A stretch of 64,000 nucleotides of DNA from assembly GCA_918026815.1 (NCBI GenBank), contig CAKJVC010000074.1, forward strand, positions 1 through 64,000, in the 5' to 3' direction. The stretch comes from Chalara sp. BL73. Lineage: Eukaryota; Ascomycota; Leotiomycetes; Helotiales. Under the pieces are notes generated by a model, which saw only the letters and a program-made list of their open reading frames with translations, was not told where the DNA came from and did not search any database. The position numbers and the translations under genes are program-made. Shown in pieces: positions 1 to 10,627 of the stretch; position 1 is the stretch's first letter; every line of letters begins with the position of its first letter.

Positions 1-1975
1 TTCAATTTGCAAGTTACTAGAACAACCAAATTGACCATCGGCACCACTGTTTAACTCTCACTATTTCTGACACAATGGGACAGATTCAATTTGTGGCGTG
101 GAGGAATCATGCGAGCAAGAGGTACGCTAGATTTGTTGGCATCAGCACGCATTGGACCGGGATAAGCCAGTATAGCTTCTTATTATCCCAAATTGGAAGT
201 CCAGATGCTTTGTGAAGAGCAGGGCTTATGAATATGGCCAGCTCTATACTTTGGGTCAAGGCTTAACCTTTGTATGGCCATCGCGCAGTCTAGCAGTAAC
301 ACAAGCACACGTGATCATTACACGATTGGGTAAACTGCGCCTTATGGAGCAGAGTGCATGAAACTTAGCAAGCAGGTGATGTGTACTTAGCTGGCTTCAG
401 CTTGACCTGAGCGTTAGAAAACAAAATTCAAACCTCATGACCTTGTACCGTGACCTGTGGCCGTAGAAGGGAGTCCCCCGCCCTCTGGATGATTTTGATA
501 TGCGGTTAGGTAATTCATGAGGAGAATTTACGCCATCGGCTGGGTCGACGTCTTCAGGAGATCATACCGCAGTAAAATAGAGAATGCGGGGAAAGCGTCA
601 GGAACGAGCTCTGACCCTGATGCCCTAAAGAAAAGTGGCGACTGTGAGAGGAGGAGTTTCAAAGACGAGCAGAGGCAGCAAAGGGACAAAGAGTACATGT
701 ACTGTACGTAAACATATACATCTGCTAAAACACTACTTATTGTCCCTATGTCGTAAGGGCAAAACAATTGATTGCTCAGTGAGGTGAAAACATCCAAGCT
801 CACCAAATCATCAAAGAAATAATGCTTTGTAAAAAAAAAAAAAACTCTGTAATGCTAGTGTTTGCGGGTGTGGAGAAATGAGGTAGTTGAGTCCCTACTG
901 ACCCTCTTTCGTCCTGGTGCGTGCCCAGACAGTCGCTTTGTGGCCCTGAAATCACTAACGATCAGAATTTTCACTGGCTCAGCTGGGCATTCGGGGGTCG
1001 TAGGTCTAGTACTATGGTACGGGTGCGGCAGTGTTGGAATGCGCCATCACTTTCTCCAATTTCATGAGATGTTTTGCTGGCCAGGTCTAGCTCATCAATG
1101 GCGTGCTACTCGGTCCTAGCTGTGGACTGACTTCATTCTATAATCGGGAAACAGGGTATGTTTCTGAGGTTGGCTTGCTTGTTTGTTTGTCTGTTGCTTA
1201 TAGTTAGTAGTTACTGCCTTTGCCCCTCGCTCACTTCCCAATTTATTCACTTGAAATGCGGTGAGAGATGAATTGCAATATAGGAAGCTGATGAGGTGGC
1301 GGCGGGGAGGATGGTGACATTGTTGCCCAGCGCCAGGTTCCTTTCACCTCACGCGTACATTATGTGTGATTGCAAAAGCGATGCCCTCGTGCAACCTCTC
1401 ATCTTGGATAATTCGTCTTGTACTCATCAAAATGGATTGCGACTCGCCCCCAGCTTAGTTATGAAGGGGTAACTGTAATTGCGTGGATTGGTTCGCTTAG
1501 GTTTTATAGCGTAATGAGAGACTAAGAGAGTTCGCTTTGGGGCTGCTCGTGATCAGAATGTTGCCGTTAACTGCAAAGTGCCAAACATCATGAAATCTGA
1601 GATGAAAATTTGCCCATCAAGGCTGACCATGCCATGAACCATTGAACAATGCCATGACACAAAGAAAAAAAACAATATCCACTCATCAACCGCTTACCAC
1701 CGAGCGGCAAGGAGGGGGCGTGAAGGTAGGTAGCTTTGGTATATTAAGGGTAGGCGCTGCTCATTTTCTTTTGACTGCATCATCTGTAGCAAAATATCCC
1801 ATCAAACTTTGAAGACTGGTGCTGTTTGCCTGTACCTAATCAAATCGTCTAATAAACCACCTCATCGCCACACTTCCACCTCCTTAGTTTCACAGAAAAG
1901 GACACCAAACCCCTCACAAAACCCAAACCCGCCTTCTATACTTCACACATCTGCACTTCACACAACACCTCCAAA
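1..1975. other. Intergenic region upstream of the PAR32-like gene
   Basis: No gene is supported in this stretch. The open frames here are short, lack splice partners and resemble nothing I know. There is a run of 14 A at about 831-844. A TATA-like TATATTAAGG lies near 1740-1750 and is followed by a CT- and CA-rich stretch from about 1860 to 1970. That stretch looks like the promoter-proximal region and 5' leader of the gene starting at 1976, which is inference from composition only. Confidence 0.5.
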
Positions 1976-2386
1976 ATGGTTTACCAAGTCACCGAGCCAC
2001 ACCCCAACGTTCAACAAAACATGTACACCCACTCCGGCCGCGGCGGCGCAGGCAACACCTTCAAAGCCCCCAAGACCACCCACGGCGCCTCAGCTCACGG
2101 CCCAGCCTCGCTCTTCGGCAGCTACCTCCCGCAAACCAGCTCCAAGTTCAGCAGCGGCCGCGGCGGAGCTGGCAACATCCACCCTTCGTCCGAGAAAGCA
2201 ACCTTCAGCTTCGACGATGAGCTCGAGAGACAAGCCACGCGCGAGAAGAAGCTCAAGGAGGGCGCCGTCTACCATGTGGGACGGGGAGGAGCAGGCAACT
2301 GGACCGTTGCCCAGCCAAAGAGCAGCAGGAAGGACTCGAGCTCCAGCACCGAAAGCGACCGAAGCGGTTTCTTCAGCCGTCACTAG
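1976..2386 (+). CDS. PAR32-like DUF3602 protein with three GRGGAGN motifs
   Basis: An intronless 136-residue protein. The visible signature is three copies of GRGGAGN, at about residues 21-27, 61-67 and 101-107, each preceded by a small or aromatic residue and spaced 40 residues apart. This motif defines the fungal DUF3602 family, which includes yeast Par32, a TORC1-responsive phosphoprotein that inhibits ammonium transporters; a role here in nitrogen or TOR signalling is inference from the family. The rest is low complexity with many Ser, Thr and Lys, ending in a Ser-rich tail, so it is probably disordered and phosphorylated. The start ATG sits in a good context (CCAAAATGG). A second frame of 218 codons overlaps it, but it has no motif and follows GC-rich codon bias, so I treat it as a shadow. 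Confidence 0.85.
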   Translation: MVYQVTEPHPNVQQNMYTHSGRGGAGNTFKAPKTTHGASAHGPASLFGSYLPQTSSKFSSGRGGAGNIHPSSEKATFSFDDELERQATREKKLKEGAVYHVGRGGAGNWTVAQPKSSRKDSSSSTESDRSGFFSRH

Positions 2387-4560
2387 ATGCTTCCACTTCA
2401 TGTCACAACATCTTCACTTTTGCACGGCGCACTTTTCTGGATTGGCAGGCATTCACAGGAGTTGATTGCATTCTCTTTGTTTTCTCGTTTGGGTAGAAAG
2501 CCAACGATATATTGATGATGTTTTCATAGCGGAGCGGGGAAAATGGGCAAAAAAGTGTATTGGGACCTCAAGACCGAACTGCTGGCAGACTCAGTTTCTT
2601 GTCTTGGTGATTTTTACGGAATCGGCCTCGTTGCGTTTGAGCGACGTTATGCTGCGATGGATATACCCCAAGCTTTTAGCACGGCGTTTGGTTGTTTCTA
2701 TGACTTCCGCATTTTGGCATTGGAATTGCGATGGATTTGGTGGCGGATGGACGGTGTATCTATTAATGAACTCTTGACCACCATTTTCTCTCTTTTACTT
2801 TAATGGTCCCCGCGTTCGTGTGTACATCTTCCACCACCTCCAAATGTTCCTAAGATTTGTGTGACATGGCAAAATGGTGCAATAACCGCACCATCTCAGG
2901 GGCAGGTATCACCATCTTCCCCTCCCATGCTTCCGAGGAGATTTTTTATCCAGTAGGTCATGCACAATGTGTCAAAACCCCTTAGCGCCGAGACACGATG
3001 CCGTAATGGAAGGCCTCCTTGTGTTTCCCCAGAAAATCACCCCGCAAAGTAGCAGCCTGGAGGATGGACGACCTACACTAGTCACGGACCGGCCGAACAC
3101 CTGTTGGTATTAGAGGCTCTTATTGGTTTGCTTTGAACCGACATTTGTGAGGTCGTGAAGAGGCGTGGGTTAATGAGAATAAACCGAACATTCACAGAGA
3201 GTGTTTATCGAATGTAAAATAGATGACCATATATAACGCAGTGCAATTCTTGCATCTCGTATTGGCTTCAAGACCAACATCATGTTCTCACTTCTCGAGC
3301 GAATGGGCTAAACCCGACACATCTATCAGAACGCAACTCTCTTGTGCCTTATGGCCGAATGCTTGCTCACAACATCCAGCTCCTTACTCTCGCCAGCCTC
3401 CCCACCAACATCTACTCTCCTCTTACTTGACATCAACAGCCACCCCATCCATCAACCTTCCATTAAAGCTTCCCTAAACGTCACCCATCAGCACACGACA
3501 TCCAGGGCAGTCGCTAGAAAACACGAAAACCCGCCAGCGCGATCCCCAACACCGACACCTCCATCGTGAAGGACGATGAAGCGCGGTACACCGCCCCGGA
3601 ACAGGTAAGCGGGCCATGTGAGTAGGAAATCGGGACCGCGCTCGGCGGGAGCGAAAGGGACGGACGGGTATCCTCTGGGTGCGGGGTTTGGCTGACGAGA
3701 TACGCAATGGGGACGGCGGCCGAGGTGGTGATTGATATACGGACGCCTAAATATCGCAAGTTAGAAATGAATAGGGAGAGGAGAACGGAGGAGGTAGAGG
3801 CGCGGGAATATACCCGAGAATGCCTTTGGGAAGCTGGACATAGCTGTCTGTGGTGATGTTCTAACCTAGGTTTCAAAAGGCTATGTCGACTAGTGGCCAA
3901 ACAACCTTTCCTTGGGTTAGATACATGCAATGCTGAGGCCGAGGAAGTTTCATAGACCTGGGTGATTTGAGGGCGGCAGTCATTTGCAAAGTCTATTTGC
4001 AAGACATCATTCGATGTCGCACAGGAACACAGCACGCCTTCGAGTCGAAACTCAATCTAGGAATGGTGTCGCATATCTACCTACCAGAAGGTGTGTAGAT
4101 AATAGGCCTGGCAAGCACCGTGTTCAGAGCACTTCCTTATAGAGACGATGGGAGAAAGCACTTGAACAGTAAAAGGCTGTGTAACCGGGTATCATTGATC
4201 GAGGTCTTCTGAAACTTAGAGTCTTCCCACAACACTAGCATTGCTCCTACCCTCAACACACCCTCATTACGTGTAGTACCTTTCTCTAGATGTCATATAT
4301 AGAGGCGACTCCATTTCGCCACGCCAAGTCCATCAACCGTATGTCTGTAATGTGAAGCCGTGATCCTTAGAAACGCCTAGAATGCTTCCTGCAGAAGACG
4401 CTCCATAGTTGTTGCTCAAAAAGGTATAAAGTAGTACAAAGCACCCATGATCCTCTCACACAAAGCACCAGCGTATCATCTGCGGAGACTGAAGCCGACT
4501 GCCTTGAACTTTGTGAAGCACAATAGGTAGAAGAGAACAAATCAAAGCAAAATTCCCAAG
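2387..4560. other. Gap between the PAR32-like gene and ARP1
   Basis: About 2.2 kb without a supported gene. It includes the 3' regions of two convergent genes. A GC-rich patch at 3480-3860 has protein-like codons on the + strand (frame opening after a stop near 3516, ending GAACAG before GTAAGC at about 3605) and a possible acceptor CTAACCTAG near 3870, but no in-frame ATG and no family match. It could be the remnant of a gene or a small unrecognised gene; I do not call one. Confidence 0.4.
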
Positions 4561-5874
4561 TTATGTAAACTTCGTGTGAATGATGTCTGGGTTCTCATGC
4601 CAGTCATCGATACTGACCCACATCTGTGTTTCATTAGACAAATGCATTACACCAGAGGCCATATCATAGAGAACACATACCTTCCTAAACGTGCTCAACC
4701 CCGCCAGAATGCTCCCTCCAATCCAAGTAGAGTACTTCCTCTCAGGTGGTGCAAAGATCTTGATTCTCATATCTTTCACAGCCAGTCTCTGTACCTCATG
4801 TAGTAGACGGTCGCCAAATCCCTTTGTTAAAGTGCTCCCACCAGATAAGACAATGTTTCCGAAGAGCGATTTTCGGAGGTCGAGGTCTGTACGGTTGATA
4901 GCATCAACTACGATTTGATGTATGCCTGGATACTCAAGGCCGATAATCTCAGGATCAAAGAGAATCTCGGGTGCCCTAAAGCGCTCGGCTCCAACCTGTT
5001 TGGATGTTAGCTTGATCCAACAAACATAGCCTCTAAACTTACCTTTATCTTGTTGCCATCAGGTAATACATACTCCACAATCTTGCCATCTCCTATCTTG
5101 GTCTGCGCCCATTCCTTTTCTTCTTGCTTAGGGTTGGCAGCAACATAGCTCACCTTTTCCTTGATCATTCGCACAACCTCTTTTTCTGCGCTTGTGTGGA
5201 AGACATAGCCTGACTTCCGTAATAAGAGCTGCATGTATTCTGTAACATCTCGGCCAGCGACATCAATCCTTCGTATCGAGCTAGGCATTGCAAATCCCTC
5301 ATAAACAGGCACGGCATGCGACACACCATCTCCAGCGTCAAGTACTATTCCTGTCGTCCGACCAGATGCGTATAGGGAGAGGACAGCTTGTATCGAGGTG
5401 TATAAGGCTGGTACATTGAAGGTTTCGAACAAAATTTGGGCGGCAGTATCTCGATTGCTTCTAGGATTGAGAGGTGGTTCTGTCAATAATACAGGGTGCT
5501 AGCATCATGATCATTAGCAGAATTCTCTTATGTAGCACTTGTTGGCAGTGTGGCATGCTCTAACGTACTTCTTCGCTCAACGTCTTCAAGCCTTCCCCAT
5601 ATACCCACTCCCATATTCTCTCCATATCATCCCAATCTGTGACAATTCCATGCTCTAGCGGATATTTGATCTTTAAAAGACCTCTAAGATCCTGCGCCCT
5701 CTGCCCGATAAATACATCTCCTTCCAAAGCACCTGCCAGTACTCGGAGGTGCTTCGGCCGCCCGACAAACGAAGGGAAGTAGCATTTTGGGAGATCTTCT
5801 CCTGCGAATCCAGCACGTATAGTTCCAGACCCGTTATCCAGAACTATCGGGGCGTTATGAAGGGACTCTGTCAT
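4561..5874 (-). CDS. ARP1: Actin-related protein Arp1 (centractin), dynactin subunit
   Basis: Four exons: 5874-5569, 5498-5043, 4995-4681 and 4623-4561, joined in frame to 379 residues, close to the 376 of human Arp1. Arp1 forms the short actin-like filament of dynactin and links dynein to cargo; in fungi it is needed for nuclear movement and hyphal growth. The sequence shows the actin phosphate-binding loop [14 protein letters not shown] near the N-terminus, [10 protein letters not shown] for the second phosphate loop, [17 protein letters not shown], and [16 protein letters not shown] near the C-terminus. [13 protein letters not shown] and [19 protein letters not shown] match centractin better than conventional actin. 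The first ATG of the actin fold is at 5874; upstream codons lack ATG. The last intron (4680-4624, 57 bases) is a multiple of three with no stop, so its retention would add 19 residues just before the last 20 residues. Assignment as Arp1 is very likely. Confidence 0.95.
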
Positions 5875-6340
5875 GTTGGAAGCAAGCAAAATTGTGATTG
5901 TGCTAGTAGTGCAACGTAGGATGGATTTACCTTCGCAGATGACGTGCCTTACCGGGTTTTAGGCGCTGACATCTAGTTGTATGCGATATTATGAATTACA
6001 ATAAAATTTGTTTGGCGTGAAAGTTACCTGTACGTTTCTCCTGAAGTCGCGTAAAGACGCGCCAAGGCTGCAGGGGAAGCTGCTTGGGATGTTCAGGATC
6101 AATTAGTGTATATATGTAGCAAGACTTCTTGGGCGGGTTCAGCTTGCTTTCTAAAATTTATGAAGTCCTGAGTATTTGAAACACTAAATTCTTGCTTGAT
6201 CAAAGGCTGAGCTAGAGTAAAGAGGCAAACGGTCATCAATCAACCAAATCGAGCCGTTTGGAAACCCTTGTTCATGGACAGTCTCACTTACTGCATGATC
6301 TGATCAGTGTATTTTGTCAATTGTGTTCCTATTTTGCTTT
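5875..6340. other. Gap between ARP1 start and SHM 3' end
   Basis: This 466-base stretch holds the ARP1 promoter side and the 3' end of the tandem SHM gene, both on the minus strand. I see no additional gene, tRNA or clear motif. Confidence 0.5.
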
Positions 6341-8110
6341 TTATGAAGTCGAGTCCCATGGTAATGCGAAAGTGCCAACCCATCCCTCAACCTCTGACCT
6401 CAATTGCACGATTTCTGTTTCGTTCTCGCCCTCTCCCAAGTACTCAAGAAATGCTTTCAGGCTTCCAGGATTCTTCCTGCCTTTAGCCTCCGCCGCCTCC
6501 TTCGCAGTCTTGTCTAGTCTTTGAGTGATCGTTACTGCTCTGTTCACGACATCCGCAACCCTTACGAAATCTTCCTCCTGGAAACCTCTGGTAGTCATTG
6601 CGGGTGTACCCATTCTGAGTCCACCAGGCTTGAGAGCGGACTTATCCCCAGGCACGGTATTTTTGTTACTTGCAACACCGACCAACTCCAAAATGCGTTC
6701 AACTCTGGCACCATCCACACCTTGGGGCTTTAGATCAACAAGTACCAAATGGTTGTCTGTACCACCTGATACGATGTTAAATCCTAGACCTCCCTTACCC
6801 TTCTCGCCACCAAGACGATTCGCAAATGCCTGGGCATTTCGTAATACTTGCTCCTGATATTGCTTGAAAGCAGGGCTTTGCGCTTGCTTTAGTGCGACTG
6901 CCAATGCTGTGATTGTATGATTATGTGGTCCGCCTTGGTGACCTGGGAATACAGAAGAGTTTATAGGCTCTTCAAGATTCCATAACTCTGGTTCTTTGGT
7001 TTTTGGATTCACCTTTCTCACACCTTTTCTAAAGAAGATCATAGCTCCTCTCGGACCTCGAAGGGACTTGTGAGTTGTAGTAGTAACGACATCGGCAAAC
7101 TCGAAGGGTGATGGAACAACACCGGCGGCAACAAGGCCGGAAATATGTGCCATATCGGCCAAAAGGTAAGCCCCAACCTTATCAGCTGTGTCTCTCATCT
7201 TCGCGTAGTCAATCAATCGACTGTATGCAGAAGTTCCGGCAATAATAAGTTTTGGCCGATATAGTAAAGCCGTTTCCTCCAATTTGGCATAATCTATAAG
7301 TCCTGTAGATTCATCTAGACGGTATGGGAGAGTCTCGAAGTATTTTGATATGGCGGAGATTTTCTTTGTTGGTGTTTGATATCCATGAGACAGATGTCCT
7401 CCGTGAGGCAAATCAAGACCCATTATTCGATCATGTACATTCAAGAGGGCGGAGTACGCCATGAGGTTGGCAGGGGATCCGGACAGAGCTATACTTTACT
7501 TAGTATTCCAGAACTGCAGCGAAGTGCTTGAAACGAACGTTGCACATTGACACCCCATTCTGTATCCTTCAGTCCAAAAGTCTCTAAAGCACGCGCTCGA
7601 CATAAGTTTTCAGACTCGTCTATGAACTCGTTTCCACCATAGTATCTTGCACCGGGGTATCCCTCCGAATACTTGTCTGACTATTGTTAGTCGTTGCTCA
7701 GAACTGTACTATTTTCCTACCTACTTTGCATAACACTTCCGAGCGCATCTAGCACAGCTTGCGAAGTGAAATTCTCGGAGGGAATCAAGTTGATGAAGTG
7801 TTTCTGCCTCTTTTTCTCCTAGAGTCCGATTGTGAATATTCCAGCCCTAGCTTTAAACTTAAGCAGCGGAGACGTACATTTTGGAGGATTTGATATATGT
7901 CCGGATCTCCTTGTTCTAAGCTCGCGGACAGCAGCTGCAATTGATTGTAATTAGTGTTCGGAACGGCTTTGCTAGAAGCGTAAGACTCACTTTCTGTTGT
8001 GAATCTGCGTTAAGGGAAGACGCAGCTCGTCTCGCCCCATATATCAATGTAGCTCTGAATGAGGTAGCTCTAGTCGCAGCCCTCGAGGCACCTCTGAGAA
8101 GAGACATCAT
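6341..8110 (-). CDS. SHM1: Serine hydroxymethyltransferase, mitochondrial
   Basis: Five exons: 8110-7991, 7934-7878, 7818-7725, 7676-7539 and 7488-6341, giving 518 residues. The enzyme uses pyridoxal phosphate to interconvert serine and glycine while charging tetrahydrofolate with a one-carbon unit. Visible signatures are [31 protein letters not shown], and the PLP-lysine segment [13 protein letters not shown] with the Schiff-base lysine at about residue 277, followed by [11 protein letters not shown] and a conserved C-terminal domain. The first 32 residues are rich in Arg, Ala and Ser with no acidic residue, a typical mitochondrial targeting peptide, so this is the mitochondrial form; cytosolic Shm2 lacks it. 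Two adjacent ATGs (8110 and 8107) could start it. The gene is tandem with ARP1 and RPL19. Confidence 0.95.
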
Positions 8111-9298
8111 GGACTACTTGAATTGATATATAAATGTCACTCAATTCTGCAGCAGCGTCTCAACTGGAGCGGGTATAACTGCAAGTCCGAATACTGATGA
8201 CCGATGAAGCTACAGTTAAGACAACAAGGTCCGTTCACACCGATCGAAAATGATTCGCTACCCCGCCACTTTCTGCCGGGATACCAAGACACCGTTTACA
8301 AGGGGCGCATGAAGGAAATATTCTGGCCGTCTTCTGCAATCTTTTACTTTTACACAATGATATAGCATCAGACATAGAAAATGTCCATCTTCCCTATGCT
8401 TGGTACCTGCTTCTGCTTTTTCACTTCGGACATGCGACACAATAAAACTACTCTAAATTCAGTTCCACAATATATGTAGCATACAAGCCAGCGGAGTTAT
8501 CCTTAAGAGATCCAGCTCCCCGTTTCCCCCGACTTGCTTCTGGATTTGTCTCGATACGCTGTTTCGAGCTTTGCGAACTTACTAGGAAGCTGAGAATATG
8601 TTATCGCAGGAATTGTATAAGGGTTAGGTTAAAGGAGTCACAAGCTTCAAATTCACTGGGTTTTTGGGTACTCTGGTATGATCTGTTTGGTGTAAGTTCA
8701 GAAGGTTTGCAGACTAACTACTGCAAGGGAGTATAACACTGCTAGGGGAGGAGTTGGAGATGTGTACTATTGGGAGCTCCCGATATGTGTTCTCACATAA
8801 GCAAGCGGAAGTTGAACAATAACAGAAAATCAGCGACCTCAGATAATACATATTAATGCCCTTGTAGCGTTCTATAAACTTTGGACTGCTTTGATGAGTG
8901 AGAAACAGAAGTACGCAGGAATACGGCACTCAATCCTTCACTTGAAGAAGTCTGGAAAGGAATAGCGTTCCATCAAGTAATAGAATGGAAATGTAGGCTA
9001 CGGTACTGGAACTTCTGAAACAAAATGGGGATTATCATAACGGCTTAAAACCAATGGTTAGAAGATGGGAAGACTGTGCTTTTTTTATTGTTCGTGATTA
9101 CTCCTTTGGACCACACTTAACCTTATAAACGCCATAAGATCACCAAACGGCAGTAAAACGAAGAAAGATCATGATACCATTTGCCCGCGCGGGTAATGCA
9201 AAGCCCAATAATAACAAAGCCGGCCTTCCTTTATTGAAGTCTTATATCTTGGACTCCCGGCCTAATGCACTCCGTATGCTAACACAAATCCTCAAAAT
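8111..9298. other. Gap between SHM start and RPL19 3' end
   Basis: About 1.2 kb of moderately AT-rich sequence with only short open frames. No tRNA, repeat or gene is recognised. It should contain the SHM promoter next to 8110 and the RPL19 3' untranslated region next to 9298. Confidence 0.5.
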
Positions 9299-10122
9299 CT
9301 ACTTCGCCTCAGTCTCCTCTTCTTCACCGAACTGAGCAGCCTTTTTCGCAGCACCTCTCTCCAACTTTCTCTCACGGGCAGCCTTTGTCTTCGCACGCTT
9401 GGCATCCATCTGCTCTTGGAGGTGCTTCTCACGGGCCTTCTCAGCCTTCGCTTTGTGAATCTATTGCAATAATCAGTTCATTGAATCCGAATGCGCTAAT
9501 TGAGAACAACGTACGTGCTCAACCAATGCTCTCTTGTGCTTGAATGTGTTACCCTTGCTCAAGTGATAAAGCTCGTGGTAAAGGTGCTTGTCGATCTTGC
9601 CGCTGGCACGGTACTTGACGAGGAGACGACGGAGGACTCTGAGACGGCGCATCCAGACAACTTGACTACAAAAAATCATCAAAATGTGGCCATATAAGTC
9701 CAGTCTCGATATAGCATACCTGGGCATACGAGCATCTGCCGTACCCTTTCGCTTGCCGAAACCACGGTGTCTACCAATTCTTCGTGCAGCAGTGAGATCC
9801 CGGGCACGAGAGCGAGAGTGCATGGTGACAGGTTTGCGGATAATGAGGCCATCAGCAACGAGCTTACGGATGGATTGACGGGAGCTGGCGGTGGAGATTT
9901 CGCTGGTCTCATTGGGATCGAGCCAGATTTTGCGCTTGCCGCATCCAACAACGGATGCCGCCAGGCGCTTTGCCGTGGTAAGGTTGTGGCCGGCCCTAGG
10001 AGGAGATTATCAGTTCATGGTAACAGAACAAGGAGATGCATCATCGTAGGGTTGAAAGCCCGTAAAGCACCCATTCGAAATCAAAATATCGTGGGGATGC
10101 TCTTGGAGTCTATGGCTTACAT
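9299..10122 (-). CDS. RPL19: 60S ribosomal protein L19 (eL19)
   Basis: Four exons are proposed: 10122-10121, 9995-9720, 9665-9515 and 9460-9299, giving 196 residues, the usual eL19 length. The protein binds 28S rRNA and bridges the ribosomal subunits. Sequence evidence includes [39 protein letters not shown], the basic run [35 protein letters not shown], and a long basic C-terminal helix beginning at the [12 protein letters not shown] segment. The first exon is the least certain part: only the AT of the ATG would lie before a 125-base intron beginning GTAAGC, giving an N-terminus MAGHNLTT instead of the common MVNLRTQ. The second intron (9719-9666, 54 bases) is a multiple of three without stops. 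A short first exon followed by a longer intron is common in fungal ribosomal protein genes. Confidence 0.93.
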
Positions 10123-10627
10123 CTTAACTTATTTCGTTATGATGGTTGTCGATATTGTCGTTGTTGATTCGAGAGGGGAAGATGAGGTCGTTGATTCAAA
10201 TTTCTTGTGTGGGAAACCAAAATGCTCTAGCGACACCGCTTTTGCCAGGGCCACACTAGGCAAAGCCACTATCACGTGACCAAACTCATCGCACATATCA
10301 TGTTTAGTTCACCTTAGTTTTGTGATATATTGACTGATGGCGGATTAATATGCTCCGATAGTCATTGGAATGACTAGAAATTGGCCCTCATATGATGTAA
10401 GTGCATGAAATGAAAGTTGTCTATTTGATTTTCCAGAAACATTAAGCCTGACATATTACCAAACATTAGCATTCTACTCACAAGAAAATGCTGCGCAAAG
10501 CCCATGTACCATGGTGGTCATATATATCATTCTTTCACGCTAGTCCTCGATGTCCAGAATGCCTTTATTGGATGCAAGTATGTCGCTAACATGCCATAAA
10601 ATCGATACCGCCCATTTTATGCTCCAT
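10123..10627. other. Gap between RPL19 start and GCN1 3' end
   Basis: This 505-base region contains the RPL19 promoter side and the GCN1 3' untranslated region, both minus strand. A 170-codon frame on the plus strand overlaps RPL19 and its upstream region but shows no protein family or splice structure. I see no other feature. Confidence 0.5.

Noticed and set aside
1809..2465. 218-codon frame overlapping the PAR32-like gene
   Set aside because: It is a shifted reading of the same GC-rich sequence, rich in Ser/Pro/Thr, has no motif, and the overlapped frame carries three GRGGAGN motifs.
9996..10120. C/D box snoRNA in the first RPL19 intron
   Set aside because: GATGATGC and CTGA are present, but the C box is imperfect, the boxes are only about 30 bases apart and no terminal stem is visible.
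9767..10279. 170-codon plus-strand frame over RPL19
   Set aside because: It is the reverse strand of the conserved ribosomal protein exon and has no family features.
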